This document shows positions 37,652 through 45,162 of a stretch of DNA of 45,301 bases, piece by piece; position 1 is the first letter of the stretch, and every line of letters begins with the position of its first letter. Location of the stretch: contig JAKQDD010000137.1 of NCBI GenBank assembly GCA_029556615.1, positions 1-45,301 on the forward strand, given 5' to 3'. The notes beneath the pieces were generated by a model, which was not told where the DNA came from, did no database searches, and saw only the letters and a list, made by a program, of their open reading frames with translations. The DNA is from Verrucomicrobiota bacterium. Its GTDB lineage: Bacteria > Verrucomicrobiota > Verrucomicrobiia > Limisphaerales > J093. Both the position numbers and the translations under genes were made by a program.

Positions 37652-38729
37652 GCCCGGCCTCCTTTCCCCCGCTCACTGAGCGCCACGCCCTGCGCATCGC
37701 TTCCCCCAGCGGCCGCAGCGGCCCTTCCGGCGCCAGGGCAATGATGACAATCAGCAACACGCCGAACACGGCATGGTCGTACGTCCCAAAATAGCCCCGC
37801 AACGAGAGAAAATTCAGCGCCGTGCTCACCAGCAGCGTCCCCCACAGGTTGGCCATCCCCCCGGCCGCCACCAGCGCCACGTAGCGCACCGACTTGAGCG
37901 CGCTGGCCTCCGACGGACCGATGCCCTGGTTGTAGTGGGTCAGGAAGCTCCCCGCAGCCGCCGCAAGCACCGCACTGACCACAAACGCCTGCAGCTTCAC
38001 CCGTGCCGTGTTCACCCCCATCGCGTTCGCCGCCGTCTCCCGATCGTGAATCGCGCGCAATGCCCGGCCCACCCTCGATCCGACAATGTTCTGCAGCAGG
38101 ACCACAACCCCCAGGGCCAGCGCCCACGCAAGGTAATAGTTCGACACCCGCACCCCGCTCCGCCCGCTCACGCTCAACCCAAAGCCCAACGACCACTCCG
38201 GCACGCCGGTGATCCCGTCCGCCGCCCCCAAAAGCCGGTTCCCCAACACGATCCGATACACAATCAGCCCAAACCCGAGCGTGGCCATCGCCAAATACAA
38301 GCCCTTCAACCGCAGGGACGGAAACCCGATCACCACCGCCACCCCGCCCGTCACCGCCAAAGCTGCCCCGAACGCCGCCCACGGCGCCACCGTCAGCAAA
38401 TCGCCCACCTCGTACAGGTTCGGCCGAACCACCAGCACCCCCATCCCCTCCAGCCACCGCACCCAACCCGCCGTCTTCCACGCCGCAAGATCATGCGTCG
38501 TCAGCAACGCCGAAATGTAGCCGCCCATCGCGAAAAAAGCGCCGTGCCCGAGCGAGATCTGACCCGCATACCCCATCACCAGCGACAAACCCACCGCCAC
38601 GACGGCGTAGTAGACCGCCATCGTCATCTGCGTCAGGTAATAGGACTTCCCCGCAGCGGCGGTCGCGAGCTGAAAACCGATCACGGTGGCCACAACCACC
38701 GGCAGCGGATGAAGCCAGCGCGGTTTCAT
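37638..38729 (-). CDS. livM: Branched-chain amino acid ABC transporter permease LivM
   Basis: The 363-residue inner-membrane permease has about ten hydrophobic segments. The LivM signature VMGYAGQISLGHGAFFAMGGY lies near residues 51-71, and the coupling region SRVGRALRAIHDRETAANAMGVN contacts the ATPases. GIGPSEASALKSVRYVALVAAGG and GALLGxx-type C-terminal segments follow the family pattern. With LivH it forms the channel. It starts 3 bp after the livH stop and overlaps livG by 14 bp. Confidence 0.92.
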   Translation of the reverse strand: MKPRWLHPLPVVVATVIGFQLATAAAGKSYYLTQMTMAVYYAVVAVGLSLVMGYAGQISLGHGAFFAMGGYISALLTTHDLAAWKTAGWVRWLEGMGVLVVRPNLYEVGDLLTVAPWAAFGAALAVTGGVAVVIGFPSLRLKGLYLAMATLGFGLIVYRIVLGNRLLGAADGITGVPEWSLGFGLSVSGRSGVRVSNYYLAWALALGVVVLLQNIVGSRVGRALRAIHDRETAANAMGVNTARVKLQAFVVSAVLAAAAGSFLTHYNQGIGPSEASALKSVRYVALVAAGGMANLWGTLLVSTALNFLSLRGYFGTYDHAVFGVLLIVIIALAPEGPLRPLGEAMRRAWRSVSGGKEAGRGAA

Positions 38730-38732
38730 TCC

Positions 38733-39617
38733 TCATGCCTCGCGCACCGCCGTCCCTGACGGCCGCCCCAGCAGCCCGTGCGGCCGCAGAAACAGCACCA
38801 GCAACAGCACCGCAAACGCCGATACATCCTTGAACGCGGACGGCACCAGGCTGACGCTGAACGCTTCAAGCAGCCCCACCAACAGCCCCCCCACCACCGC
38901 CGCCATCGGGTTCCCCAACCCCCCCAGGATCGCCGCCGCAAACCCCTTGATCGCCAGCTCCGGCCCCATGTCGTAGTGCGTCATCGCAATCGGCGAAATC
39001 ACGCACCCCGCCAGCGCCCCCAAACCCGCGCTCAGCCCGAACGCCAGCGTCCGCATCGTCCTGATGTTGATTCCGACCAGCATCGCCGCCTCCGGATTCG
39101 ACGAGCACGCCCGCATCGCCCGTCCGCTCAGCGTGCAGCGCGTGAACCCCTGAAGCAACGCCACCCCCAGCGCCACCGTCCCCAGCACCCAAAACACCTG
39201 GGGCGAAAGCGATGCCCCCGCCACGGTCACCGACGACACCTCGTTCCCCGTGAAATACGGCAGCGACCGGACCTTCTCGTCCCAGAGGTGCAACGCCGCT
39301 TCCTGGATGAGGATCGACACGCCGATGGTGATGATCACCAGGTGCAGCACCGAGTGGGACCGCAACCGCCGGAAAAGAGCCACCTCGAGCAGACACCCGC
39401 AGCAGGCGACCACACCCACCGCCACCATCACCGCCAGCGGAAGCGGCATCAGCGGCATCAGGCTGATCGCCACCATCCCGCCCAGCATCACGAACTCCCC
39501 CTGGGCAAAATTCAACACCCCGGTGGCGCTGTAGATCAGGTTGAACCCGATCGCTACCACCGCATACACGCTCCCCACGGTCACCCCGGAGAACAGGTAC
39601 TGCAGGAATTGCGACAA
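38733..39617 (-). CDS. livH: Branched-chain amino acid ABC transporter permease LivH
   Basis: The inner-membrane permease, 294 residues from the TTG at 39617, shows the LivH pattern: GVTVGSVYAVVAIGFNLIYSATGVLNFAQGEFVMLGG near the N-terminus, RAMRACSSNPEAAMLVGINI as the coupling helix, and KGFAAAILGGLGNPMAAVVGG near the C-terminus. The TTG start is chosen because it follows a strong purine-rich GGGAGGGAAGGA and gives the usual family length. A GTG at 39686 would add 23 charged residues with no homology. livK ends 70 bp upstream and livM follows 3 bp downstream. Confidence 0.9.
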   Translation of the reverse strand: MSQFLQYLFSGVTVGSVYAVVAIGFNLIYSATGVLNFAQGEFVMLGGMVAISLMPLMPLPLAVMVAVGVVACCGCLLEVALFRRLRSHSVLHLVIITIGVSILIQEAALHLWDEKVRSLPYFTGNEVSSVTVAGASLSPQVFWVLGTVALGVALLQGFTRCTLSGRAMRACSSNPEAAMLVGINIRTMRTLAFGLSAGLGALAGCVISPIAMTHYDMGPELAIKGFAAAILGGLGNPMAAVVGGLLVGLLEAFSVSLVPSAFKDVSAFAVLLLVLFLRPHGLLGRPSGTAVREA

Positions 39618-39687
39618 TCCTTCCCTCCCGCGCCCAAACGCCCGAGAGTCTTTCCCGTCAAGGACGGACCCGGGTCCGCCCGCCACC

Positions 39688-40845
39688 TTACTTGCGGTAG
39701 ATCGTGAATTTTCCGTCCTTCACCGTCAACATCTCGAAGGCATCGAGATCGAGGCCGGTGTGATCCGTGGCTGAAAAATTGAAGACGCCCGTGATCGCGG
39801 CGAACCCCGTCAAACCCTCGATCGCGTCCCGGACCTTTTCGCGGTCGGTCGAACCAGCGCGGCGAATGCCCTCGACCACGATCGCAAGCGCGTCATACGC
39901 ATACCCGCCGAACGCGCTGGCGTCCTCCTTGAACTGGCTCTCGTAGTCCTTCTTGTACCGGGCCAGAATCGCCTTCTGCGGATGGCTCTCGGGCAGTTCG
40001 TCGACCACCAGCAACCGGCTCCCGGGGAAGAGGATGCCTTCCGCCGCCACCCCCGCCTGCTCGGCGTACTTCCGGTTGCCAAACCCATGGCTCTGATACA
40101 GCGGCACGTTCAGGCCGATCTGCTTCATGTTCTTCGCCACAATCGACTGCGCCGGCACGATCGACCAGTTCACAACCGCCTGCACCCCGGGGGTCCCCTT
40201 CACCTTCGTCAGCACGTCCGTGAGATCCGTCGCCTGCTTGTCGTAAACCTCGTTGGCGAGAATCGTGATCCCGTGCTCGACCGCCAAATCCTCCAACTGC
40301 TTCTTGCCCGCACTGCCAAAACCATCATTGCCGCTTAACACCGCAATCTTGGTGATGCCCGCGTCCTTCATCGTCCGGTAGATCCAAATCACCGCCTGGC
40401 TGTCCTTCTGCGGCGTCTTGAACACGTACCGCGCCAGCGGCTTGACGATCGTCTCCGCCGCCGCACACGAAACCAGGATCATCCGGTTCTCCTCGCAGAT
40501 CGGCTTGATCAACATCGTCTCCCCGCTCGTCGACGGCCCCAGGATCGCCAGAACCTGCTCCTCCTCGATCAACTGCCGGACAAAAGACACCGCCTTCTCC
40601 GGGCTGCCCCCGCTGTCCTTCAAAACCAACGCGATCTTCCGCCCCAGCACCCCCCCCTCCGCGTTGATCCGGTCGACCAGCATCTGGGCTGTCTTCGCCT
40701 CCGGCGCCCCCAGCGCCGCCGCCGGACCGGTCTGCGCAAAGATCGCCCCGATCTTGATCGGCCGGGAATCGGCCGCCGCCGCCGTCAGATTGAACAACCC
40801 AATCAAACCGGCCGCCACGCTCAGCAATGCAAGAACTCGTTTCAT
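39688..40845 (-). CDS. livK: Branched-chain amino acid ABC transporter substrate-binding protein LivK-like
   Basis: The 385-residue periplasmic binding protein (Peripla_BP_6 type) begins with a signal peptide, MKRVLALLSVAAGLIGLFNLTAAAA, cleaved near residue 24. The mature start IKIGAIFAQTGPAAALGAPEAK is typical, as are AILGPSTSGETM, the SCAAAETI region and VFKTPQKDSQAVIW. The substrate may be branched-chain amino acids, but this family also includes binders of amides, urea and aromatic acids, and specificity cannot be read from the sequence. It is the first gene of the liv operon. The longer open frame upstream lacks coding character. Confidence 0.9.
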   Translation of the reverse strand: MKRVLALLSVAAGLIGLFNLTAAAADSRPIKIGAIFAQTGPAAALGAPEAKTAQMLVDRINAEGGVLGRKIALVLKDSGGSPEKAVSFVRQLIEEEQVLAILGPSTSGETMLIKPICEENRMILVSCAAAETIVKPLARYVFKTPQKDSQAVIWIYRTMKDAGITKIAVLSGNDGFGSAGKKQLEDLAVEHGITILANEVYDKQATDLTDVLTKVKGTPGVQAVVNWSIVPAQSIVAKNMKQIGLNVPLYQSHGFGNRKYAEQAGVAAEGILFPGSRLLVVDELPESHPQKAILARYKKDYESQFKEDASAFGGYAYDALAIVVEGIRRAGSTDREKVRDAIEGLTGFAAITGVFNFSATDHTGLDLDAFEMLTVKDGKFTIYRK

Positions 40846-40927
40846 GGTGTCGTCTCGTTCCGCCAGTCCACGTGCCACACCGCCCCCCGGGAAACCCCCG
40901 GGCCGGATCCAACCGCTGGCTTCACTA

Positions 40928-40959
40928 ATGAGACTCATACGCACGTCCGTTCCTGTCAA
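40928..40959 (-). promoter_or_regulatory. Candidate liv operon promoter and palindromic operator
   Basis: A perfect TTGACA -35 hexamer on the - strand (40959-40954) lies about 110 bp upstream of livK. An 11-bp palindrome ATGAGTCTCAT (40938-40928) starts 15 bp further on, where a -10 box would fall. The best -10 match, TATGAG, is only 14 bp away, so the spacing is poor. The palindrome could bind a repressor or a Lrp/Gnt-like regulator. The rest of the 157-bp gap (40846-41002) shows no gene. Confidence 0.35.
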
Positions 40960-41002
40960 CCGCGAATCCCCCGCCCCAATGCGCGCGTAAGCTGCCCATC
41001 GC

Positions 41003-41485
41003 CTATCCGCCGGCCTTCTGCGTGGCGTGGCGGACCAACCCCTTCTCGTCCTTGTCCAAGGGTGGCCAAACGCGCAACCCGGCCGCTCCCGCCAACGGGC
41101 GCTGGCGCGAATTCCGGTCGTAGGACAGAAACCAGGTGGCTCCCATCGCCAGCGCTGCAGCAACCAGGACGAGGTCTTGTCCCCCGGGACGGAGGATGCG
41201 CGCGAACCGCCGGGCCAGGCTTTCCGCTCGCTGGAACGTATCGGGCCAGTCCACGGATTCGAGTCGCAACCGCAACCCCTCGTTCAAGTCGTCCTCGAAC
41301 CGCTTCGCGGCAGTAGACTCGGGTCTTCGCAACAGGACATTCAACACTTCGATGCGGCAAGGTTCCGATACCGCAACGACCTTCTGGTCGTCCTCAAGAT
41401 ACTCCCGGATCGCATCCGCTTCCTCCTCTTGCCTCAGCGGGTCGTACAGCCGGACGAGAAAGCTGGAATCACCGCAGAACCTCAT
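41003..41485 (-). CDS. PIN-domain toxin (VapC-like)
   Basis: The 160-residue protein has the PIN-domain acidic quartet: Asp6 in MRFCGDSSFLVRLY, Glu46 in CRIEVLNVLL, Asp104 in GGQDLVLVAAAL and Asp123 in FLSYDRN. VapC toxins are Mg-dependent RNases that cut tRNA or rRNA when the antitoxin is degraded. The start codon overlaps the antitoxin stop by 4 bp, as usual for such pairs. The C-terminal tail beyond residue 130 is longer than in most VapC proteins. It lies upstream of the liv operon in the same direction. Confidence 0.85.
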   Translation of the reverse strand: MRFCGDSSFLVRLYDPLRQEEEADAIREYLEDDQKVVAVSEPCRIEVLNVLLRRPESTAAKRFEDDLNEGLRLRLESVDWPDTFQRAESLARRFARILRPGGQDLVLVAAALAMGATWFLSYDRNSRQRPLAGAAGLRVWPPLDKDEKGLVRHATQKAGG

Positions 41486-41754
41486 GCCAGGCTCCCCATA
41501 GCGATTTCACGCGCAAGCACGCGCCGACGGTCTGCTTCCAGTTCCTCCACAAAGCCGCCGCCTCCGTCCCTTTGTTTCTTGAGCCAATCGAAGTGCGCTT
41601 TCCAGTCGGGCTTTCGCTCCGGCGGCGGCACCGTGTGCGTCAGGTAGCCGATCGCTTTGCCGTTCCGCCGCAACTCGAAGGTCTCACCCCGTTCCAGCGC
41701 GTCCAGCACGCCTGCGGTCCTCCGATTCAACTCACGCACCGTCAGCGTTCTCAT
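41482..41754 (-). CDS. Phd/YefM-type antitoxin
   Basis: The 90-residue protein begins MRTLTVRELNRRTAGVLDALERGETFELRRNGKAIGYL, the standard Phd/YefM N-terminal fold that binds operator DNA and the toxin. A charged C-terminal part would wrap the toxin. The ATG at 41754 is chosen because the family starts there; the frame upstream is not conserved in character. It is translationally coupled to the PIN toxin gene by an ATGA overlap and divergent from the hydrolase gene. Confidence 0.85.
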   Translation of the reverse strand: MRTLTVRELNRRTAGVLDALERGETFELRRNGKAIGYLTHTVPPPERKPDWKAHFDWLKKQRDGGGGFVEELEADRRRVLAREIAMGSLA

Positions 41755-41761
41755 GTCTGAC

Positions 41762-41790
41762 AATGTATGCCTGACCCCACGCCCTGACAA
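41762..41790 (-). promoter_or_regulatory. Candidate promoter of the first toxin-antitoxin operon
   Basis: TTGTCA (41790-41785) and TACATT (41767-41762) are separated by an ideal 17 bp on the - strand. Transcription would start at about 41755, immediately before the antitoxin ATG at 41754, implying a leaderless or near-leaderless mRNA. TTGTCAG recurs just upstream of the ATG and may be an operator half-site. Confidence 0.45.
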
Positions 41791-41882
41791 GCGACATCCG
41801 CCTTGCCTTCGCCCCCCTGTCCGGGCACATTGCGGCCACGACGAAAGCACCTTCGCGCATCGGCAGATCGGCAGTCTTCTGC

Positions 41883-42761
41883 ATGACCGTGGTCACGCTC
41901 ATCGCCGGCTGCGGCGGCGCTCCGGATCAAACCCCGCCGGAAACTCCGAGAGCGCACGGCGCCTGGCAATCGGCCTACGTCCCCAGCAACGGTATCCGCC
42001 TGCACTACTGGCGGACGGGGGGAACAGCCAAGCCCGCCCTGGTGCTGGCGCACGGCATCACGGACTACGGCCTGAACTGGGCGTCGCTCGCGGAACGGTT
42101 TGAGGGTGAATACGACATCATCATGTACGATGCCCGCGGGCATGGATACTCCGACAAACCCGACGGACCGTACGACCTGGCCACGCACGTCGCGGACCTG
42201 GTGGGCCTCATTCGCGGCCTCGGCATCGACAAACCGGTGCTGATGGGACACTCCATGGGCGGAGCGACGGTCGCGCTGGCGGCTGCCACCTTCCCCGACC
42301 TGGCGCGCGCCGTCATCCTCGAGGATCCCGCCGACATGCTGGCGCGGTTCGAACCGCTGCGCGAGGCGGTCATTCCCGACTGGAAGAAGCAGATCAGGGC
42401 CGACCGGCGGGCGGGCATGGCCAGGCTCATGGCCCACGCCCGCAGCACGCGACACCCCGGCTGGCAGGACCGCGATTACATGCTCTGGGCGGAGTCGAAG
42501 CTGCTCGTGAACCCCAACGTGGTGGATATCCTCCACGGCGACGGATTCGGCGATGCCAGTGTGACCTATCCCAAGCTCCAGGTCCCGACCCTGATCCTCA
42601 AGGCTGACGCCAACGCCGAAAGCCGAAAGAAACACCTCGCCATGGCGGATCTCTTGCCCAAGGGGAAACTGGTCCACATCGACGGCGCCGGACACGTGAT
42701 ACGCAACGACAAGCCGGCGGAGACCGAGCGCGCCATCCGGGCCTTCCTCTCCGGATTGTAG
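41883..42761 (+). CDS. Alpha/beta hydrolase, possible lipoprotein
   Basis: The 292-residue alpha/beta hydrolase has the oxyanion-hole LAHGITD, the MYDARGHGYSDKPDGPYDL strand-loop, the nucleophile elbow GHSMGGA with Ser124, and a C-terminal GAGHVIRND supplying the catalytic His. Substrate cannot be inferred; esterases, haloalkane dehalogenase relatives and C-C hydrolases share this pattern. The N-terminus MTVVTLIAGCGG contains a lipobox (IAGC), suggesting attachment to the outer membrane. The signal is very short and lacks basic residues, and no usual start codon exists in frame upstream (stop at 41772). It sits between two toxin-antitoxin modules and ends 2 bp from the convergent second toxin. 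Confidence 0.85.
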   Translation: MTVVTLIAGCGGAPDQTPPETPRAHGAWQSAYVPSNGIRLHYWRTGGTAKPALVLAHGITDYGLNWASLAERFEGEYDIIMYDARGHGYSDKPDGPYDLATHVADLVGLIRGLGIDKPVLMGHSMGGATVALAAATFPDLARAVILEDPADMLARFEPLREAVIPDWKKQIRADRRAGMARLMAHARSTRHPGWQDRDYMLWAESKLLVNPNVVDILHGDGFGDASVTYPKLQVPTLILKADANAESRKKHLAMADLLPKGKLVHIDGAGHVIRNDKPAETERAIRAFLSGL

Positions 42762-42763
42762 GC

Positions 42764-43198
42764 TCAGGGACGACGTTCCATGCCCGCCGTCGGCGTCCCC
42801 AGCGAGCAGAGGGAGAGGACCTTGATCTCCGTGACCCGGAAGAGCGGCCTGCCCGGCCTCTCCGACGTGTAGAACTCACGCGCCCCATGGCGGAGGGCCG
42901 CCGCGATTTGCAGGGCATCCGCGCCGGCCAGACCATAGCGCGCCGCCAAGCCTTCCGCCTCGCTTCCCAGCTCCTCGCTGAGCGGTTCGGAGGCGATGGT
43001 GTCCGCAAAGTGGCTCTCGTAAAAAGCCACCTCGCGCCGGCGCTTCTCGAAGCGCGGCTTCGGGAGCAGTTCGAGGCGGACCATCTGAGAAGTCACAAAC
43101 TCGCGGGTGTCGTCGGCCATGACCGAGAGCGCCGCGGCGGCCAGCTCCTCACCCCGCCAGGCTGCCAGCAGCACGCCGGTGTCGAGAAACGTCTTCAC
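42764..43198 (-). CDS. PIN-domain toxin (VapC-like), second module
   Basis: The 144-residue protein starts at GTG 43198, preceded by GGGGAGG. PIN-domain residues are Asp6 in MKTFLDTGVLLAAW, Glu43 in VRLELLPKPRF and Asp94 in LAGADALQIAAAL. The fourth acidic position is represented by Glu113 in FYTSERP instead of Asp. This pattern is typical of the PIN subfamily paired with ribbon-helix-helix antitoxins. It is probably an RNase toxin. A GTGA overlap couples it to the upstream antitoxin. The longer frame up to 43474 is only out-of-frame antitoxin sequence. Confidence 0.85.
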   Translation of the reverse strand: MKTFLDTGVLLAAWRGEELAAAALSVMADDTREFVTSQMVRLELLPKPRFEKRRREVAFYESHFADTIASEPLSEELGSEAEGLAARYGLAGADALQIAAALRHGAREFYTSERPGRPLFRVTEIKVLSLCSLGTPTAGMERRP

Positions 43199-43455
43199 GC
43201 AAACCTCCCCCGGCGTTCCTGCAGCTCGCGCCGCAGCGCTTCCTCCCCCAGCAGCGGGAACCGCTCGGCCTCGCCCCGCTTCAGCAAGGCGGCCAACCGC
43301 CGCCCCCGCCGGCCCTCGGCCCTCCACTCGAGGGGCCGCTGCCGCGCCAGCTTCTCCTCCAAGGCCCGCACAATGAAACCGCTGCGCCCGCTGCCCGCCC
43401 TGGGAATACGCTCCAGGATGCGTGCCGGAATCTTGACACTCACCGTCGTAGTCAT
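43195..43455 (-). CDS. Ribbon-helix-helix antitoxin
   Basis: The 86-residue protein begins MTTTVSVKIPARILERIPRAGSGRSGFIVRALEEKLARQ, a ribbon-helix-helix (CopG/MetJ-like) DNA-binding domain, followed by an Arg-rich C-terminal part expected to neutralise the toxin. The ATG at 43455 is chosen because the RHH strand (TVSVKIP) starts there. The gene overlaps the PIN toxin start by 4 bp. Confidence 0.82.
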   Translation of the reverse strand: MTTTVSVKIPARILERIPRAGSGRSGFIVRALEEKLARQRPLEWRAEGRRGRRLAALLKRGEAERFPLLGEEALRRELQERRGRFA

Positions 43456-43463
43456 ACCCCATG

Positions 43464-43493
43464 GTAATACCCAACGTCCCCCTCGGCTGTCAA
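43464..43493 (-). promoter_or_regulatory. Candidate promoter and operator of the second toxin-antitoxin operon
   Basis: A perfect TTGACA (43493-43488) and TATTAC (43469-43464) are spaced by 18 bp on the - strand. The palindrome GGTATTACC spans the -10 box and could be the RHH antitoxin operator. Transcription would start within a few bases of the ATG at 43455, again implying an almost leaderless mRNA. Confidence 0.45.
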
Positions 43494-43827
43494 CGCTGGT
43501 GTTGAAATCGTTCCAGCAAGCTACAACCCCGCCCCTCCACAAGCAGCGACGCGGCCACCGCAACAATCCCCGCCGCCAGAGCCGTCTGCGGCCTGGGGAA
43601 ATGGGGTCCGCCTGCGGCGAACAGCAGTTCGCGAACGCCGACTCCTGGATCGAGTCCGCGCGCCGGTTCTTCCCTCCCCCTGCGACTGCGGAGCGGGGGG
43701 GGATCGAGGGAGAGGGGTACCCCGCTCGCGGACTGACACAGGCCCCTCCTCTCCCCGGCCCTCGCCTCCCGTTGCCGGGAGGCGAGGGAGACACCATGTT
43801 GGCAGATATTGTTTTCTGACAAGGACT
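43494..43827. other. Intergenic region without a supported gene
   Basis: The gap between the second toxin-antitoxin promoter and the pqiC-like gene contains low-complexity GC-rich text, including purine/pyrimidine blocks around 43670-43720 and 43740-43800, and a strong hairpin. Small frames are present on both strands but have no start context or recognisable domain. The block pattern resembles dispersed intergenic repeats seen in PVC-group genomes, which is an impression and not a database result. Confidence 0.5.
43759..43788 (-). terminator. Perfect 12-bp hairpin downstream of the pqiC-like gene
   Basis: CCCTCGCCTCCC (43759-43770) and GGGAGGCGAGGG (43777-43788) pair perfectly around a 6-nt loop. 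The hairpin lies about 40 bp beyond the stop of the - strand pqiC-like gene. No U-tract follows, so it could be a factor-dependent or mRNA 3'-protecting structure, or part of a dispersed repeat. Confidence 0.45.
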
Positions 43828-44454
43828 CTAAGGCGCGGGGCTCGTGCCCGCCACCTCGCCAACGGCCACCGCGAGGGTCTGGCTGAGCTGCGCGATCAGA
43901 TGGCTGATGGCCCTGGCCACAGCCGCCGGCTCGGCGTGAGGCGCCGCGGCGGTGTTGGATAGGCTGGCTTCACCGCTCTTCAACACCGTGCCTGATTCCG
44001 TGGATTCAATCTGCCAGCGGGCAACCAGCGCGCCACGGCCCTGGGTGTCCACGTCCAGTCGATCGACTCTGACCTGGACTGCGAACGCCACCTCGCCGGG
44101 CTGCCATGGAGCCAGCCGAACGCGGTGGGCGGGGAGCTGCGCGGCAAGATCGGCGGCCAGAGTCCGCTGGAACGACGTGTCAAGCCGCTCCGCCCAGAGC
44201 GCGTTCTCGAGATACTCGATCTCGTTTTCACTTCTCCGCACCGCCATCGGGCCCTTCAACAGATACTCGGGCAGGGTGACCCGCCGGATCCCCACCGCCC
44301 GTTGGCCGGTGGTATCGCCACGGCTCTCCGCCGTCACCGGAGTCAGGACGAAGCGCCGGGTCGTGACGCTGGCCGGCTTGAACAGACAGCCGGCGAGGAG
44401 TGCGCACGCGGCGCTGACTCCCAGGAACCCGACGAGGGTGTGGCGCGTCTTCAT
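43828..44454 (-). CDS. PqiC-like ABC-type transport auxiliary lipoprotein
   Basis: The 208-residue protein has a lipoprotein signal MKTRHTLVGFLGVSAACALLAGC with the lipobox LAGC (Cys23). It then follows the PqiC/DUF330 pattern: RRFVLTPV, VGIRRVTLPEYLLKGPMAVRRSENEIEYLENALWAERLD, FQRTLAADLAAQLP, and VRVDRLDVDTQGRGALVARWQI. PqiC forms the outer-membrane base of the PqiB MCE tunnel that carries lipids across the periplasm. The ATG at 44454 overlaps the MCE stop by 4 bp. The long upstream frame to 44835 is a shadow of the MCE gene. Confidence 0.85.
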   Translation of the reverse strand: MKTRHTLVGFLGVSAACALLAGCLFKPASVTTRRFVLTPVTAESRGDTTGQRAVGIRRVTLPEYLLKGPMAVRRSENEIEYLENALWAERLDTSFQRTLAADLAAQLPAHRVRLAPWQPGEVAFAVQVRVDRLDVDTQGRGALVARWQIESTESGTVLKSGEASLSNTAAAPHAEPAAVARAISHLIAQLSQTLAVAVGEVAGTSPAP

Positions 44455-45162
44455 GGTTGGGGCTGGATGATCCGCTTGCCGCTGATGAGGGCATTCGGAT
44501 GGTGCTGCAGGAATTCCGCGAGCTCGCCCACGGCCCGGGCCGCGCTGCTGAGTTCGCTGAGGGCAACGGCGAGATTCTCCTGCAAGGGTGAATCCGGTGC
44601 CGCCCATCCGCTCAGCTGCTCGACCCCCCGGCGCATGGCGAGGAGCGTCTGTTGCGCCGTCGCCAGCGTCTGGGTCAGGCTGTCGGCAACCGGGTCGACG
44701 CGGCCCTCGACCTTGCTGACCAGTTCGCGCGTGGCTTCGAGCGTCAAGCGCAGTGCGGCCAGGGAGTTGGTCCAGTCGGGAGAATCCACCACGCGGTTCA
44801 TGGAAGCGACCAGATTCGTCACGCCCTGGTTCCATTGCCGGACGTCCAGTTCGCTGACCACGGTCTCGATCCGGCTCAGCAGCGAGTTCAACTTGTCCGA
44901 GATCCCCTCGATGTCGAGGTTGGCCAGATTCGCCACGAGCTGCTGAATCGACGTGGGCATCGTGGGAATCTCGGGATACTCCTCGACCACTTGGTGGTAC
45001 ACGGGCGGAGGCGCATTGGGCACAATCTGAAGCTCAACGTACAGCACTCCCGTCACCAGGCTTTCGGCATCCAGTTTGCCCCGCAAACCCCGCCCGATCA
45101 GCTCCTCAAACCGGGTTCGATCGGCGAAATCCAGTCGCCGGTCCGACCGCGCGCGCAACAGC
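44451..45162 (-). pseudogene. MCE-domain (MlaD/PqiB-like) protein, 5' end removed by an insertion sequence
   Basis: The remaining ~236 residues begin inside the MCE domain (FEELIGRGLRGKLDAESLVTGVLYVELQIVP) and continue into a long helical, coiled-coil-like region (TSIQQLVANLANLDIEGISDKLNSLLSRIETVV...) typical of periplasmic lipid-transport MCE proteins. The N-terminal membrane helix and most of the MCE beta barrel are missing because the frame runs into the IS end at 45163. An ATG at 45158 exists but would give only a fragment. The pqiC-like gene follows with a 4-bp overlap. The permease and ATPase genes of the system, if any, would lie beyond the insertion. Confidence 0.75.

Noticed and set aside
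39618..39686. GTG at 39686 as the livH start
   Set aside because: It would add 23 charged, non-homologous residues. The TTG at 39617 has a strong purine-rich ribosome-binding site and gives the usual family length.
43499..43797. Possible small genes in the intergenic gap before the pqiC-like gene
   Set aside because: Small frames on both strands cover low-complexity GC blocks, lack ribosome-binding sites and encode Arg/Pro-rich strings without domains.
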